Below, one piece after another: positions 1 to 9,387 of a stretch of 26,126 nt of DNA. The first letter of the stretch is position 1. Each line of letters begins with the position of its first letter. Position numbers and translations under genes: made by a program. The notes under the pieces are model-generated. The model was given only the letters and a program-made list of their open reading frames with translations. It was not told where the DNA came from and did not search any database. The DNA comes from Conoideocrella luteorostrata (Eukaryota; Ascomycota; Sordariomycetes; Hypocreales; Clavicipitaceae): assembly GCA_032433595.1 (NCBI GenBank), contig JASWJB010000467.1, positions 1 to 26,126 of the forward strand. The letters run 5' to 3'.

Positions 1-928
1 TAGAAAACACCAAATATTACCATTTTGAACGCGTTGTGCCGACTAATTTGACGATATCTAATGCAGCTATTCCGCGCAAAAGGTGGTCGGTTGAGGGGGG
101 TGGTCGGTGGTGGGGTGGGCGACGTTAGTTAGTGGTCCCCTGTCGGACGGCCATGCTCCCCAGCCCCCTCCCGCCCGCGACTTTCGGTTAAAGCATGCGC
201 TGGCAGTCGGGCACACCGCGTGTGCTGATTGAGCAGTATTGGTGAGGCTGAAGGCCTGACAGACAACGCCCGTGAGGGGGCGTATTGTCATGCAGCCTTC
301 GCTCAACTCGGCCCTGTGTGTTGAGATGAGGTCTAAGAACTGCGCAAACTCAGCTCCTCAGAGACGTCAATATGTCGCAACAGTGACTCAGTCACTGTCT
401 AAAGACTCTGTGAAACATGGCAATGTAATGGCCCGGCAATAACAGCCGAGACTACAGAACATACTCCGTAGAAATGTTTCTCTGACTCCCTTGAAAGTCA
501 TCGTATTCTTTTTGGCTCTTTAATGTGTTGGTCTTTGCTCATTTATGGTGTCTTGAGGTTTGCTCGGTTATTTTCAAGCTTATTGATACATGTCAAGTAA
601 CACTTTAGAAGGAAATGCAGATTAACATATCTTTTGTTCAAATAATTCATACAGGTGTCTCGTGTCATTGCTATCGATAGCGACTAAAGAAGCTGGTACG
701 CCGCGAGCTGTTTTTTTGGTTTCAATTTTTGACACCCCGAGTAGCATATGTTTGTCTGCCCTGGTCCCAGTCCAACTCCTCATCACTGTCAAACACTGCA
801 ATAAGAATATCCAAATTACCGTCGCAAGAGTACTCGAAGTGGCTGAACTGTCCATGCGCATCCGTCCATCACTCAGAACATTCCCACTTTGCCAGGCATT
901 CGTGCAATTTTGAATCCTTCGTTCCCAT
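1..928. other. Downstream flank of the PKA gene, no gene recognised
   Basis: This stretch lies 3' of the kinase stop codon on the minus strand and probably holds its 3' UTR. The short open frames on both strands show no family I recognise and none has a convincing start plus splice pattern. One exact copy of the dispersed TACTCCGTA motif is at 462-470. Nothing else is supported. Confidence 0.5.
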
Positions 929-2775
929 TTAAAAATCTGTAAACATGTGCCCATATCTGAAACTATTGTTAGTCGTCCCGTTTCTCACATTGACAAGGAA
1001 AAAAAGTGTAGCAAGGCCATACTCATCATTTCCACCATCTCCTCCGTATTTCTCAGGGTCTTCAGGGTATCTGTCAAACTGGCTAGCGTCGCCCGTGCCG
1101 GCTTTGACTGGTGGTGTGTACGGGGCGTCAATATCTTTCCGAGCCAGTCGATCCCAAGTGACCTCGGCAAACCATGGATGGCTTTTGACATCTTGCGAAC
1201 CAGCATACAAGTTGCCCAATCTTTTGGTAAGATCGGCTGTGATCAACCGTTCCAGCAGGTTCTGCGCGTCGGCATTGATATATGCCGGGTACTTGACTTT
1301 GCCTTTGAGAATGTTCTCGTATATGCGCATCGGCGACCCACTATCCCAGAACGGCGTGTATCCGCAGAGCATTTCATAAATCAGAATGCCCAATGACCAC
1401 CTATTTGCGGATATTAGTTACACTGCTGCTTTCGATCTCGAGGACAGGCAGAAGTCAGCTTACCAGTCGACGGACTTATTGTATCCTTTATTAGAGACCA
1501 CTTCTGGCGCGAGATAGTCTGGCGTACCACACAAGGTCCAAGTCTTGTCCGGAACTCTTTTGGCGAATCCGAAATCAGTGATTTTGAGGTGCCCATGCCG
1601 ATCCAGCAGCAGGTTTTCGGGCTTGAGATCACGATATATGATATTCTTTGAGTGCAAGTATTCGAGGGCCAGGGTGGCTTCGGCGGCATAGAACTTGGCA
1701 ACAGGATTAGGAAATCGCTATTAACAGTTAGTCCCGAACTCTAGGTTCAAAAATTTGGAATTGAGCTTCTACTGTCTTCCCAATTGACACTTACCCCGGA
1801 CTTTCTCAACAGCGAAAACAACTCTCCACCTTCCACAAAATCCATGACCATGTATAGACTCTTCCAGTCTTGAAAGGTGCCCCAAAGAGTTATCAAGAAT
1901 GGGTGTTTGACATCACTCAGCATACGTCGCTCATCGTTTGTATGCTCTACTTGCTTCATCTTGACAACCTGGGCCTTCTTGAGCACCTTGATGGCATAGA
2001 ACCGTTGGTTATGTTTCGATTGGACCAGGTGAACTCGTCCGAAGCTACCAGTTCCGAGCGTCCTCAGTATGTCAAAGTCGCCCAACGAGTACTTGCCTTT
2101 GGTTACGCGGGTCACACTCCCTTGATGCTGATGATGAATGCGTTGCTCATGTGGCTGCAGCTGCTGCGGTTGCAATTGTGGTTGATATTGCTGTTGCTGG
2201 TATTGTTGCTGCTGCTGCTGCTGCTGGTGGTCTGGCAGCTGCCCAGTATTCTGTGGTGATTGCATCGATGGCTGCGGGTAAGCTTGTTGTTGCTGCTGTT
2301 GCATGCGAGCAGGATCGGTTCCAGGGCTAGCACTAGGAGGGTGGTTGATCTGAGCACCTAAAGCAGCAGGATTATATGGCGCTGAGGAGAAATTGTTCGT
2401 AGAGGCGCCATTCTGAGGGTGGTGAATAAGATTGCTGATGCTAGGAAGGTTCTGAGAATCTACTTGACTCGGTTGCATGGGCATCGGATTAATGAAGGCA
2501 GTGCCGCCTTGGTTATTGGCGGGATTCATCTGTTGCTGTTGTGACGAGGCAGGTGCGGATGATGAGGGCTGGGCTGGAGCTGATCCAGTAGAAGACGTTT
2601 GTGTACTTCCTGCCTGAGAGACTGAAGACTGCTGTTGCTGCTGTTGATGCGTTGACGAATGGTCAAAGTGCTTTGACGGAGATGTTGCAACAACGGGGCT
2701 AGTGGGGTTAGAGGTAGAGGGGTCGGGGTTGCTATCCCTCGTCCTCTTCTTCTTGAGAAAGCCAAGCGAAGGCAT
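929..2775 (-). CDS. pkaC1: cAMP-dependent protein kinase (PKA) catalytic subunit, four exons
   Basis: AGC-family Ser/Thr kinase, the effector of cAMP signalling, held inactive by the regulatory subunit. Exons (minus): 2775-1795, 1717-1464, 1400-1023, 956-929; introns 77, 63 and 66 nt with GT-AG ends. The spliced product is 546 aa. Residues 1-225 are a Gln/Ser/Pro-rich extension with several polyQ runs. The kinase core has a glycine loop GTGSFGRV at 241-248, catalytic Lys263, YRDLKPEN at 355-362, DFG at 375-377, activation-loop TWTLCGTP with phospho-site Thr388, and APE at 397-399. The C-tail ends FTDF, the FxxF motif of PKA. The start is an ATG giving [14 protein letters not shown]. The last intron is a multiple of three without a stop, so an unspliced reading looks like one longer protein. 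Lineages such as Aspergillus have two PKA catalytic genes; choosing the pkaA/pkaC1 type over pkaC2 is inference. Confidence 0.95.
957..1022 (-). other. 66-nt stop-free intron in the PKA C-tail
   Basis: Donor GTATGG at 1022 and acceptor TTTCAG ending at 957 (minus strand). Removal joins AATGATGA to ATATGGGC, giving [11 protein letters not shown], the usual end of PKA. Because 66 is divisible by three and there is no stop, retention would add 22 residues and keep the FTDF terminus. Confidence 0.85.
2198..2226 (-). repeat. CAG/CAA microsatellite coding polyglutamine in PKA
   Basis: On the plus strand this is a TTG/CTG triplet run, which reads on the minus strand as CAG/CAA Gln codons within residues about 184-197 of the kinase. 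Further Gln runs are coded near 2290-2300 and 2630-2645. Such tracts commonly vary in length between strains. Confidence 0.8.
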
Positions 2776-3234
2776 AAGGCGTGAGGTGCTGCTTCACACG
2801 TGGCGAGGCAGTTCGAAGGATATTAATGTCGAATTGACCAAACAGACGGGTCGTGGAAGCCGGCAGCACAAGAGCATGCGAAGGGATTGCGCCAAATGGT
2901 GGAGGTTTTGGTAGGTTTGGGCGAGAACGAGCGGATGGGACGCCGGTTGTGTCTGGTAGTTGCACTCGTGGAGGCTCGGAGGGCTGGGTGGGTTGGATGT
3001 GGATGCGGAGACACGGTAACTAGCGGGGGGAGAGCGCGGGAGCAGCATGGTTGAGTTCTCGTTGGTCTTGGTGAAGAGACTGAAACAACCTGGCTGCGCC
3101 CGGGGGAGGGTGAGTATCGATTTGGATCGGATGCGGAAACTGCGCAGCCACCACACCAACAGCTCCTCCCCTACCCCTCCCCAGCTCCATCGCCAGCCGC
3201 GATGCGCAATAATTACTTTACAAGCAACGACCAT
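2776..3234 (-). promoter_or_regulatory. PKA 5' leader with a 146-codon upstream ORF
   Basis: Immediately upstream of the kinase ATG, on the same strand, an ATG at 3234 opens a 146-codon frame that ends with TGA at 2796-2794, 18 nt before the kinase start. It is Ser/Pro/Leu-rich and matches no family I know. If transcription starts upstream of 3234, it is a uORF that would limit translation of the kinase. Whether it is in the mRNA cannot be seen from sequence. Confidence 0.35.
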
Positions 3235-3485
3235 ATGATTGGAACCAAACTGGAGTTGCTAGAACCTGGAGTACGAAGAGGTGCAAGCAACGAACAGCAT
3301 TTAGTGCTACCATCGGGACTATCTATGCAGGCGCTAGCAAACAAAATGTACGCCATCTCTCTAGCGGTCATACAATACACGCGTCATGAGTTGACATAAC
3401 ACCAAATTCCCTAGTGCTTCTGGCAGGTGCCTTCTGAGGGTTTGCCAAAAGGTCAAAGCGGATGAGGAAACCTACCTTACGTAGG

Positions 3486-3503
3486 TAACTAGTTAACTAG
3501 TTA
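3486..3503. repeat. 18-bp perfect palindrome built from TAACTAGT units
   Basis: The sequence TAACTAGTTAACTAGTTA is identical to its reverse complement, and a GTTAAC-ended 14-bp palindrome (3492-3505) overlaps it. Just upstream, CCTAC-CTTAC-GTAGG at 3471-3485 is another small inverted repeat. It may be a protein-binding site in the PKA promoter or simple-sequence drift. Confidence 0.7.
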
Positions 3504-3705
3504 ACCTGATGTACTAAAGAAGGTACACACTGTGCGTTCATGCACACACTTCGTGGTTTGTTCGGGATGCTGCTGTTCCGCGAGTTTATAACTAAATTTT
3601 TAGACGGCTTCCCGCTCAAGACTTCACCACAGAATTTCCTTCCTCTCCGTCATTTCACCTCGTCACCAGCCTTGGTGCCTTTTCAATTGTGTTAGTGGTG
3701 CCACC

Positions 3706-3960
3706 ATGACCGCCTCCATGTCGAAATCAGTGGATCCCTGCTGTTGGTTGATGCGTTTGAAAGAAATCAATATCACCTACTTCCGCGGGGAAGATAATGC
3801 AATTCAAATGCCGCCTTTGCTCCATGTTTGGGCTGGGTATACAAATGCAGCTCTGGTCCTTGAAAATTGGGGTAGACTACGACGGAGAAGATGCTCAAGG
3901 GCGGACAGTTGGATAGCCGAGCCGTGCCAAAAACACGAGGTGCTAGAGGAGTACCTGTAG
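3706..3960 (+). CDS. Possible small ORF, 84 aa, unrecognised
   Basis: The ATG at 3706 sits in a strong context (GCCACCATGA) after a pyrimidine-rich stretch at 3625-3690, which resembles a fungal 5' leader, with a TATA-like TTTATAA near 3585. The product (MTASMSKSVDP...) resembles no family I know, has no signal peptide and no clear domain. It could be a first exon, a decayed gene, an untranslated RNA or chance. Only the start context supports it. Confidence 0.15.
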   Translation: MTASMSKSVDPCCWLMRLKEINITYFRGEDNAIQMPPLLHVWAGYTNAALVLENWGRLRRRRCSRADSWIAEPCQKHEVLEEYL

Positions 3961-5152
3961 GGAGGGGAGAAAGCATAGACTGATTGCGGAGTAACTACGG
4001 AGTACTGTGGCCGGCAGAGCTTCAAAGCTAGGTCGTCCAGCTCTGCTGAGCTACGCGGCGAGGCGTCGATTAGGGGAACTTAAACAAGACGCTGCACAGA
4101 GAGCTAAGGGGCGGGATATAGTGGATAAAGTGGGGTCACAGGCTCTGTCTTATCCAGAACCGGCTGTCTCGGACTCGCAACCGGACATACAGGTTATGAG
4201 GGAAAGCTCTCGATTTCGATACCTAAATTCCAGTTTTTTGTTAACCAAAAAATAAAATAAAAAATAAAAAAATGGGTGAATTAATCTGACCAATGTCAAG
4301 CCTAATTAAAAGCATTAGGTTTCAAAGCCCAATTAACGATACCAAGATGCAACTGGGGAGCTGCTGGTAACGGAATTTCCTTCACTACTAGTCACACATA
4401 TATTGCACAGACTTGCGGATCTGCCATGGTCGAGTAAGCCATTGACGTGCAGCATCAACTAAACTAGATGCACTGCAGTCGGCGATCACTAGGAGGCCAG
4501 TGTTTGAATTGACAGCGGGTCAGTTCTTCAAACACTGGGCATCTCTTACAGGCTAATCGGCTAGTTCAGTTGAACCGAAGCAATGGCACGACGGAACAAA
4601 GGCAAAGAGGAATCAAATTAGTTTCGGACCAGCAAGAGTTGTAGACTCTTTCCAGGCACCTGCTGATTCCCATCTTCTCTTCCTTGGCATTGAAAACTTA
4701 ACGAGGGTTGCAAGAACTTCTCTCAATTACGCGGACTAGGATCTCGTTCCCCGGAAGCTCTACGATACACCCACTGCACAACCAGCCAGGACTACATTAA
4801 ATTCCCAAGAACTCTGGATACCGTCCTACAATACCAACTGGCCCCCCTCCCGGTTTAGATAATCCGTGAAGGAGTCAATGTGCGCGCGCATATACAATGA
4901 GACATGCCTTTCGAATTACAGTTTGCCTCGACTTGCTACCTTTCTTACACAACTATTCCAGCGCTCTCATGGCCCTCATACGAAACAGAGTCTCTACAAA
5001 CGAAAATAAATTGCCAGCTCATGCAAGTGAACTTCATCTTTTAGAGTACACACCGTGTCAGCTTCCATTATTCCAGCCCATTACCGCACTTCTCAGCACC
5101 CATCATACAGTCCGGGGGGAGAAAAACGTAACATATTCCCCAAGGTTATGAT

Positions 5153-6340
5153 TTAGAAACGATGACTCTTGCTCTTCGCCCGATAAGCGGTGTAACCGAC
5201 ATATCCGCCGCCAATAGCAATGAAGAACAAGAATATTTTGGTGAAAAACCAAGTCCAGCTACCACCCTCTTTGACAACATGGCTTTTGACACTTCGTCCC
5301 TTGCCCGCTCCGGCTCGGTTGGTCGAGGTGGCAGGACTGTTGTACAGGTTCTTGGTGGATACGGAGATGATGTCGTGGTTATCGCTAAGCTCGCCAGTTT
5401 CTGCGCTGAATCCGAGGTACGCAATGTTAGGGATCTGAGGGGGGTTATCAACCTCAAAGCATGACTGCCATTCGTCTTCTTCTCTGTATTGGAGGTCAAG
5501 CTTCAGCTGTTTGTCTTGAACGTAGGTAAGACGCATCTTGGTGGGGACGCTGGCATGTCGGATGCCACGAGCTGAGCAACCAGCCAACTCGCCATCTTTT
5601 CCATCATCGTTTTTGTTGTACGATTTGTGGCCGTCGCCATACATGGCCATGACGTAGGGGAAAACCACGCCAGGTCGGTTATTCTTGTATGTGTCCACGA
5701 AGATTCCGAGACCCTCGAATTTATCAGTCGATCCGAAAACTTCTCCCATTTGGCCGCGCTGTTTAGTAACCCACATGGCGAAACCATCCCCGTATAGTTG
5801 GTTCTTCCCGGAGATTTTGAATTCGACTTCGACCTCCCAGTTGGTTGCGGTAAGAGGAACGCGTGAAAACAGCCAGCCAGTTTGCGAGGGCAAGTCTGAT
5901 GTTAGACGGATATACCTAGTGATTGTTACTAATTTTCCTTTTCCGGTCTTTTTTTGGTGTGCACTAAAGACACCGATATGGATTAAACGTACGAATCGGT
6001 TCGAACGATGGTATCTCCTCCGAAGTCGAACCAACGACTCTGCATATCCGAATCGAGGTAGGGCTATACATCAATGCCTTTTGTCAGTATTTAACTTCGC
6101 TGCTCGGCACGTGTTACCTTGCCCGGCCCCCCAATAGGGTCTAACGAAATAGTGTGAACTGACCTGTTGGATGCTGTGTGTTCGCAGCTGTTGAATAGCA
6201 AGTTAGTTAACTGTACACCTATCGTGACTGCACAACATGCCCGAACATACCGAAATACTCTTCAAGTCGGATGCATGATCGGCCTGCGCAGTCCGTATCA
6301 GGCTTGCCAGGAGAGCGGCTGGAAGTGCTGACAACCGCAT
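5153..6340 (-). CDS. L-type (legume-like) cargo lectin, VIP36/Emp47-like, type I membrane protein, four exons
   Basis: This family binds high-mannose glycoproteins and shuttles them between ER and Golgi. Exons (minus): 6340-6251, 6187-6164 (only 24 nt), 6063-5993, 5915-5153; introns 63, 100 and 77 nt. The product is 315 aa. Residues 1-20 are a signal peptide ending TAQA. The lectin domain spans about 25-255 and includes RWFDFGGDTIVRT (48-60), SDLPSQTGWLFSR (68-80), GDGFAMW with Asp105, FVDTYKNN with Asp136 and Asn140 (metal and sugar ligands in the family), and SDNHD with His242. Cys175 and Cys214 match the conserved disulfide. One transmembrane helix lies at about 283-303, followed by a short basic tail ending SKSHRF, without a KKXX retrieval signal. 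It is divergent from tim13, whose start lies 463 bp away. Lectin family is certain; the exact subfamily (Emp46/47, ERGIC-53 or VIP36) is less so. Confidence 0.93.
6164..6187 (-). other. 24-nt microexon of the lectin gene
   Basis: CAG-bounded 24-nt exon coding LRTHSIQQ, placed between donor GTCAGT at 6163 and acceptor CAACAG ending at 6188. It restores the family sequence DLKSIS-LRTHSIQQ-PYLDSDM. Gene finders often skip exons of this size. Confidence 0.85.
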
Positions 6341-6803
6341 TGTGGTAGTGGGCTTGCCTCGGGAGCTCACAAGGCGATGGAACCGTCGAAGGAAGCTTAG
6401 GAAAGAATAAAAAGGAGTGGACAGCGGTCGATAATTGCCCAGCTCAGGGACCGGGTTTCTTGTCTCCTTGGAACCAACGTTTGAACAGGTTTAGTATGGC
6501 AGGAGTTGGCGCCGCCAGCACACAGCTGTCCTCTTCTGCACGGGGCCAAAACTGAACCTGGAGACTTGACGATTGACGCGCTAACCCTTGTTCATGCCCC
6601 ACATGCCCGCCTACTGTGGCTGGTAAGCTGGTTATCAGCCACACTTTTTCAATTTCACGACGTCGTTGCGAATCTCAATCCCGAGATCTTCATGGGGGTA
6701 CTCCGTTGTTAATTGGATTTTTTTTTTTGGGTCCGAACTCGCCACCATTGGCAAAGTAACCCTCTATATCGCCAAAGTCTCAACATTATCAAAGACAAAC
6801 AAT
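6341..6803. promoter_or_regulatory. Divergent promoter region, lectin (-) and tim13 (+)
   Basis: 463 bp separate the two start codons. It holds a run of 11 T at 6718-6728, about 75 nt before the tim13 ATG, a typical poly(dA:dT) promoter element, and a near copy of the dispersed motif (TACTCCGTT) at 6699-6707. No coding frame here resembles a known protein. Confidence 0.6.
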
Positions 6804-7147
6804 ATGGATTCCAGCTCAGTCAAGCAGTCGGTTATGAAGCAAGTCCTTGCTGAGGCGAACTTAGCAAATGCACGAGTTCTAATTGAGGTAGGCGCAATGT
6901 GCGGAATTGCATGCGACTGCAGCTCATTTTGCTGCGATGTACATTGGCTGACTCTCTTTCTCCTAATTTACAGAAACTCCAAGAGAACTGCTTCGAGAAG
7001 TGTGTGCCCAAACCTGGAAGCTCTCTGTCAAGCGGCGAACAGACGTGCATGACGACTTGTATGGAGAAATATATGGCAGCATGGAACCAAGTCAACGCAG
7101 CATACATCAACAGAATACGTCAGGAACAGAACAATCCCAGCCAGTAA
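6804..7147 (+). CDS. tim13: Mitochondrial intermembrane-space chaperone Tim13
   Basis: Small Tim protein that, with Tim8, forms the hexameric chaperone carrying hydrophobic precursors such as Tim23 across the intermembrane space. Exon 1 is 6804-6887 (28 codons), then an 86-nt intron (6888-6973, GTAGGC...TTACAG), then exon 2 6974-7147. The product is 85 aa, the usual size. It carries the twin CX3C motif: Cys34/Cys38 (CFEKC) and Cys53/Cys57 (CMTTC), which form two disulfides after Mia40-dependent import. The surrounding sequence (CVPKPGSSLSSGEQTC, CMEKYMAAWN) is diagnostic for Tim13 rather than Tim8, 9 or 10. The ATG context is ACAATATGG. Confidence 0.95.
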
Positions 7148-7477
7148 GCATACTATGGACGAAGAATTGATATAAATGATCGATCTAAGCGAGAGACTTG
7201 AATCTGTGTACTATATTATCGTCTTATTGGACACGAGTTGCGGGCAACATGAGACTGTTGCCAGTCACAACTTATTTGAGAGAGGGTATCTTAGAAGACA
7301 TAGACTCTCGTGCGTAAATTAGATATTATCGAAATCAATCATCTTGAACAAAATAGATCATAATCTCCAAGTGGAAAAAAAAAATACACTCGCACAGCAC
7401 AAGGCAATAACCGCTCTGTCTCATGAGGTAGAACCATGACCATCTATTTCATTTCTTATATTGTTGGGTATCTGTAT
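7148..7477. other. Convergent 3' region between tim13 and the NSRP1-like gene
   Basis: 330 bp containing the 3' ends of two convergent transcripts. It is AT-rich with an A run at 7376-7383. No coding content seen. Confidence 0.6.
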
Positions 7478-8689
7478 TTATGCCGCACCAACATGCTTTT
7501 TAGCTTCTTCCGCGGCCTTCCTTCTTGCAAGATAACGCTCTTTGGCACTTGAAATCTCGGTCTCGGTCTTTCTACTCTTTGACACACGCTCAACTTCCTG
7601 TCTCTGCACCTCTTCGGCCTCCCTTGACCGTTTCAGTGACTTTTCCAGCTGCTCCTCCATCATACGGGTCTGGCGTTCCCGCATGGCCTGCTTTTTGCCG
7701 AATTGCATGTCATTCCTGTTTCCGCCGTCTGGTTCTTTAAGGCGCTCTACTTCTTTCCGGACTTCTTCCTTCTTCTTTGCGCCAACATTGAGACCTCCCC
7801 TCAAAAGTTGCCGCTTGTCTACGACTTGGCCATCTTCATTGACTGCGACGGACGCACCCTTTTCGTTCAACTCCTTGGCCAAATCAGCTTCTGTCTTTTC
7901 ATGCATTGACCTATCGGTTTTCCTATCCTCTTTGCTCGGGTCTTGCTTTGCTCTCTCTGCTGCTGCTTTGACAATCTCGGAGTGTCTCTTGTCGCCCTTA
8001 TCCAGTAGTTTACGGTAGAAAGCCGACATGCCGCCGCCTTCATTCCTCTTAGCCTCTTCCTTCTCTCTGCGCTTTTCTTCCTCTTCTAGTCTCCTATTCT
8101 CTTCTTGCTGCTTTTTGTACGCCTCAGTCACAAACTTGTCTTTGTCGGCAAACTCGTCACCCTCGGCCTCTCGCTCTCTAGCTATCTTCTTCTCTTCTGC
8201 AATCAGCGCGTCTCGTTTTCGGACTTCGGCCGCCCGGAGAAGATTTCGCATATACTTTGGTTTCCTCTCCACGTCTTGTTTCGTCTCTTCCTTTTTCGGG
8301 TTAAGAGAGTCATACACTGAGTCGTATTCATAGACGCTAGAATCGAGCTCTGTTGCTGCCTCAGCATTTTTTCTTGAAGCCAGTGAGCTCGATAAATTTT
8401 CGGACATGGCACTAGTTTGGTGTTTTGATTCTAGTTTTGGAGGGTGGGATGGAGTACCAGGCTTTGATTTCGCTGGCTTGCGAGAAGCAGAGGTCGGTAT
8501 TGGCGTAGTATTGAATTCGTCTAAATCGCCTCCAATCTCTTCGACTTTGAAGTGGTCTTTTCTTTCTTCATTATCCGAATCATCCTCGTCTCCGAATGCC
8601 GATACCTTGTTAAATGGTCTTATCGGCTTCGATTTTGCTGCGCCAGGGTGCTTGGCAAGATTGAGCCCGAAAGCCAAGGGCTTGCTCAT
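7478..8689 (-). CDS. NSRP1-like nuclear speckle splicing regulator (DUF2040 family)
   Basis: Single-exon gene of 403 aa. The N-terminal part is acidic and Ser/Pro-rich (VSAFGDEDDSDNEE at about 29-42). The conserved NSRP1 N-terminal (DUF2040) block begins at VYEYDSVYDSL (about 118-128) and runs through RKPKYMRNLLRAAEVRKR into a long Glu/Lys/Arg-rich coiled coil (about 160-220). The C-terminus has the family-like AKERYLARRKAAEEAKK. In animals NSRP1 (CCDC55) affects splice-site choice; the fungal function is inferred from the family. The start is set at the ATG at 8689 (MSKPLAFGLNL): the frame extends four codons upstream to a TTG, but no ATG lies there. It is divergent from the LysM gene. Confidence 0.85.
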   Translation of the reverse strand: MSKPLAFGLNLAKHPGAAKSKPIRPFNKVSAFGDEDDSDNEERKDHFKVEEIGGDLDEFNTTPIPTSASRKPAKSKPGTPSHPPKLESKHQTSAMSENLSSSLASRKNAEAATELDSSVYEYDSVYDSLNPKKEETKQDVERKPKYMRNLLRAAEVRKRDALIAEEKKIAREREAEGDEFADKDKFVTEAYKKQQEENRRLEEEEKRREKEEAKRNEGGGMSAFYRKLLDKGDKRHSEIVKAAAERAKQDPSKEDRKTDRSMHEKTEADLAKELNEKGASVAVNEDGQVVDKRQLLRGGLNVGAKKKEEVRKEVERLKEPDGGNRNDMQFGKKQAMRERQTRMMEEQLEKSLKRSREAEEVQRQEVERVSKSRKTETEISSAKERYLARRKAAEEAKKHVGAA

Positions 8690-9387
8690 TTTCGCCAGCA
8701 ATCTGTGCTACAGATGATCCTGGCGGTGTAGCTCCCACGTATGTTGAAATATGGTTCTTCGGAGAGTATCGAGCGTAGATATGTCGTTATGTAGTTTTGA
8801 CGGCCAATCGGACACAGGCTGGCTATGACATGCGGATGTCGTGGGGGCAAGAGAGTTTAAATCCGGGTCAAAATACGGAGCGTTACTGGAGGATTGCTGC
8901 CGCCTGGCTAGCGGACGTCTTCTAGCCCTGTAGTGCGGTGGGCGGATGCCCTGCAGCAATAAGTGGCGACTGACGTAACGGCGCCCTCAGTAGGTATGCG
9001 CAGAGTCCTTCTTGTGTTCAATTACGCGACAGAGATGTTGAAATTCAAATCAGCCACCGGTCCTGTACAGAAACTACGAACTATCTGCTAGTATTATTGA
9101 CAGTAATTAATACTGACGAAGTTTATTATTGATGTCACTGCTGTTCGAAGATTTCCCTCCTAAACTAAACAACTTGTCAAACAGCCAACTAAACGGAAAA
9201 TCCAGGCATCCTTCCAGCCTTAGGTGCCTCGGACGCTACTGGTCGACAGCTTAACCGTTGAATTGTATGGCCAAATCATGACGTGATTGGTCATACGACC
9301 TTCAAAATCGCCTCCGAATCCATCATATAGTCGTCATCACAACCCTTTTGCGACCACCACGACATCTGCATGTTTCCCCAGCTCATC
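8690..9387. promoter_or_regulatory. Divergent promoter region, NSRP1-like (-) and LysM protein (+)
   Basis: About 700 bp between start codons. It contains CCAAT at 8804-8808, a bZIP/CRE-like TGACGTAA at 8971-8978, a second bZIP-like TGACGTGA at 9279-9286 that overlaps an inverted CCAAT (ATTGG, 9286-9290), and a variant TACGGAGCG at 8874-8882. The minus-strand open frame at 8708-8959 has no ATG start and no family resemblance and is more likely 5' UTR. Confidence 0.5.
9279..9290. promoter_or_regulatory. Overlapping bZIP-like and inverted CCAAT sites
   Basis: TGACGTGATTGG lies about 100 nt upstream of the LysM-protein ATG. TGACGTGA fits ATF/CREB or unfolded-protein-response bZIP half-sites, and ATTGG is the reverse of CCAAT. 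Binding is inferred from consensus only. Confidence 0.35.

Larger units (their letters stand above)
3235..5152. other. Gene-poor interval between PKA and the lectin gene
   Basis: About 1.9 kb with no recognisable conserved gene. It should hold the PKA promoter (left side) and the 3' UTR of the lectin gene (right side). It contains a palindromic repeat at 3486-3503, one exact TACGGAGTA at 3996-4004 beside a variant at 3985-3993, an A-rich AAATAAAAT-type tract at about 4248-4272, and one weak small ORF at 3706-3960. Confidence 0.5.

Noticed and set aside
67..306. Minus-strand 79-codon frame
   Set aside because: Unrecognised, low-complexity Pro/Thr end, no splice context; not supportable.
945..1396. 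Plus-strand open frames antisense to the kinase
   Set aside because: They mirror the coding exons of PKA and have no family resemblance. Similar antisense frames over the NSRP1-like and rse1 genes were dropped for the same reason.
8690..8701. NSRP1-like start four codons upstream (MLAK...)
   Set aside because: The upstream codon is TTG, not ATG; the first real ATG is at 8689.
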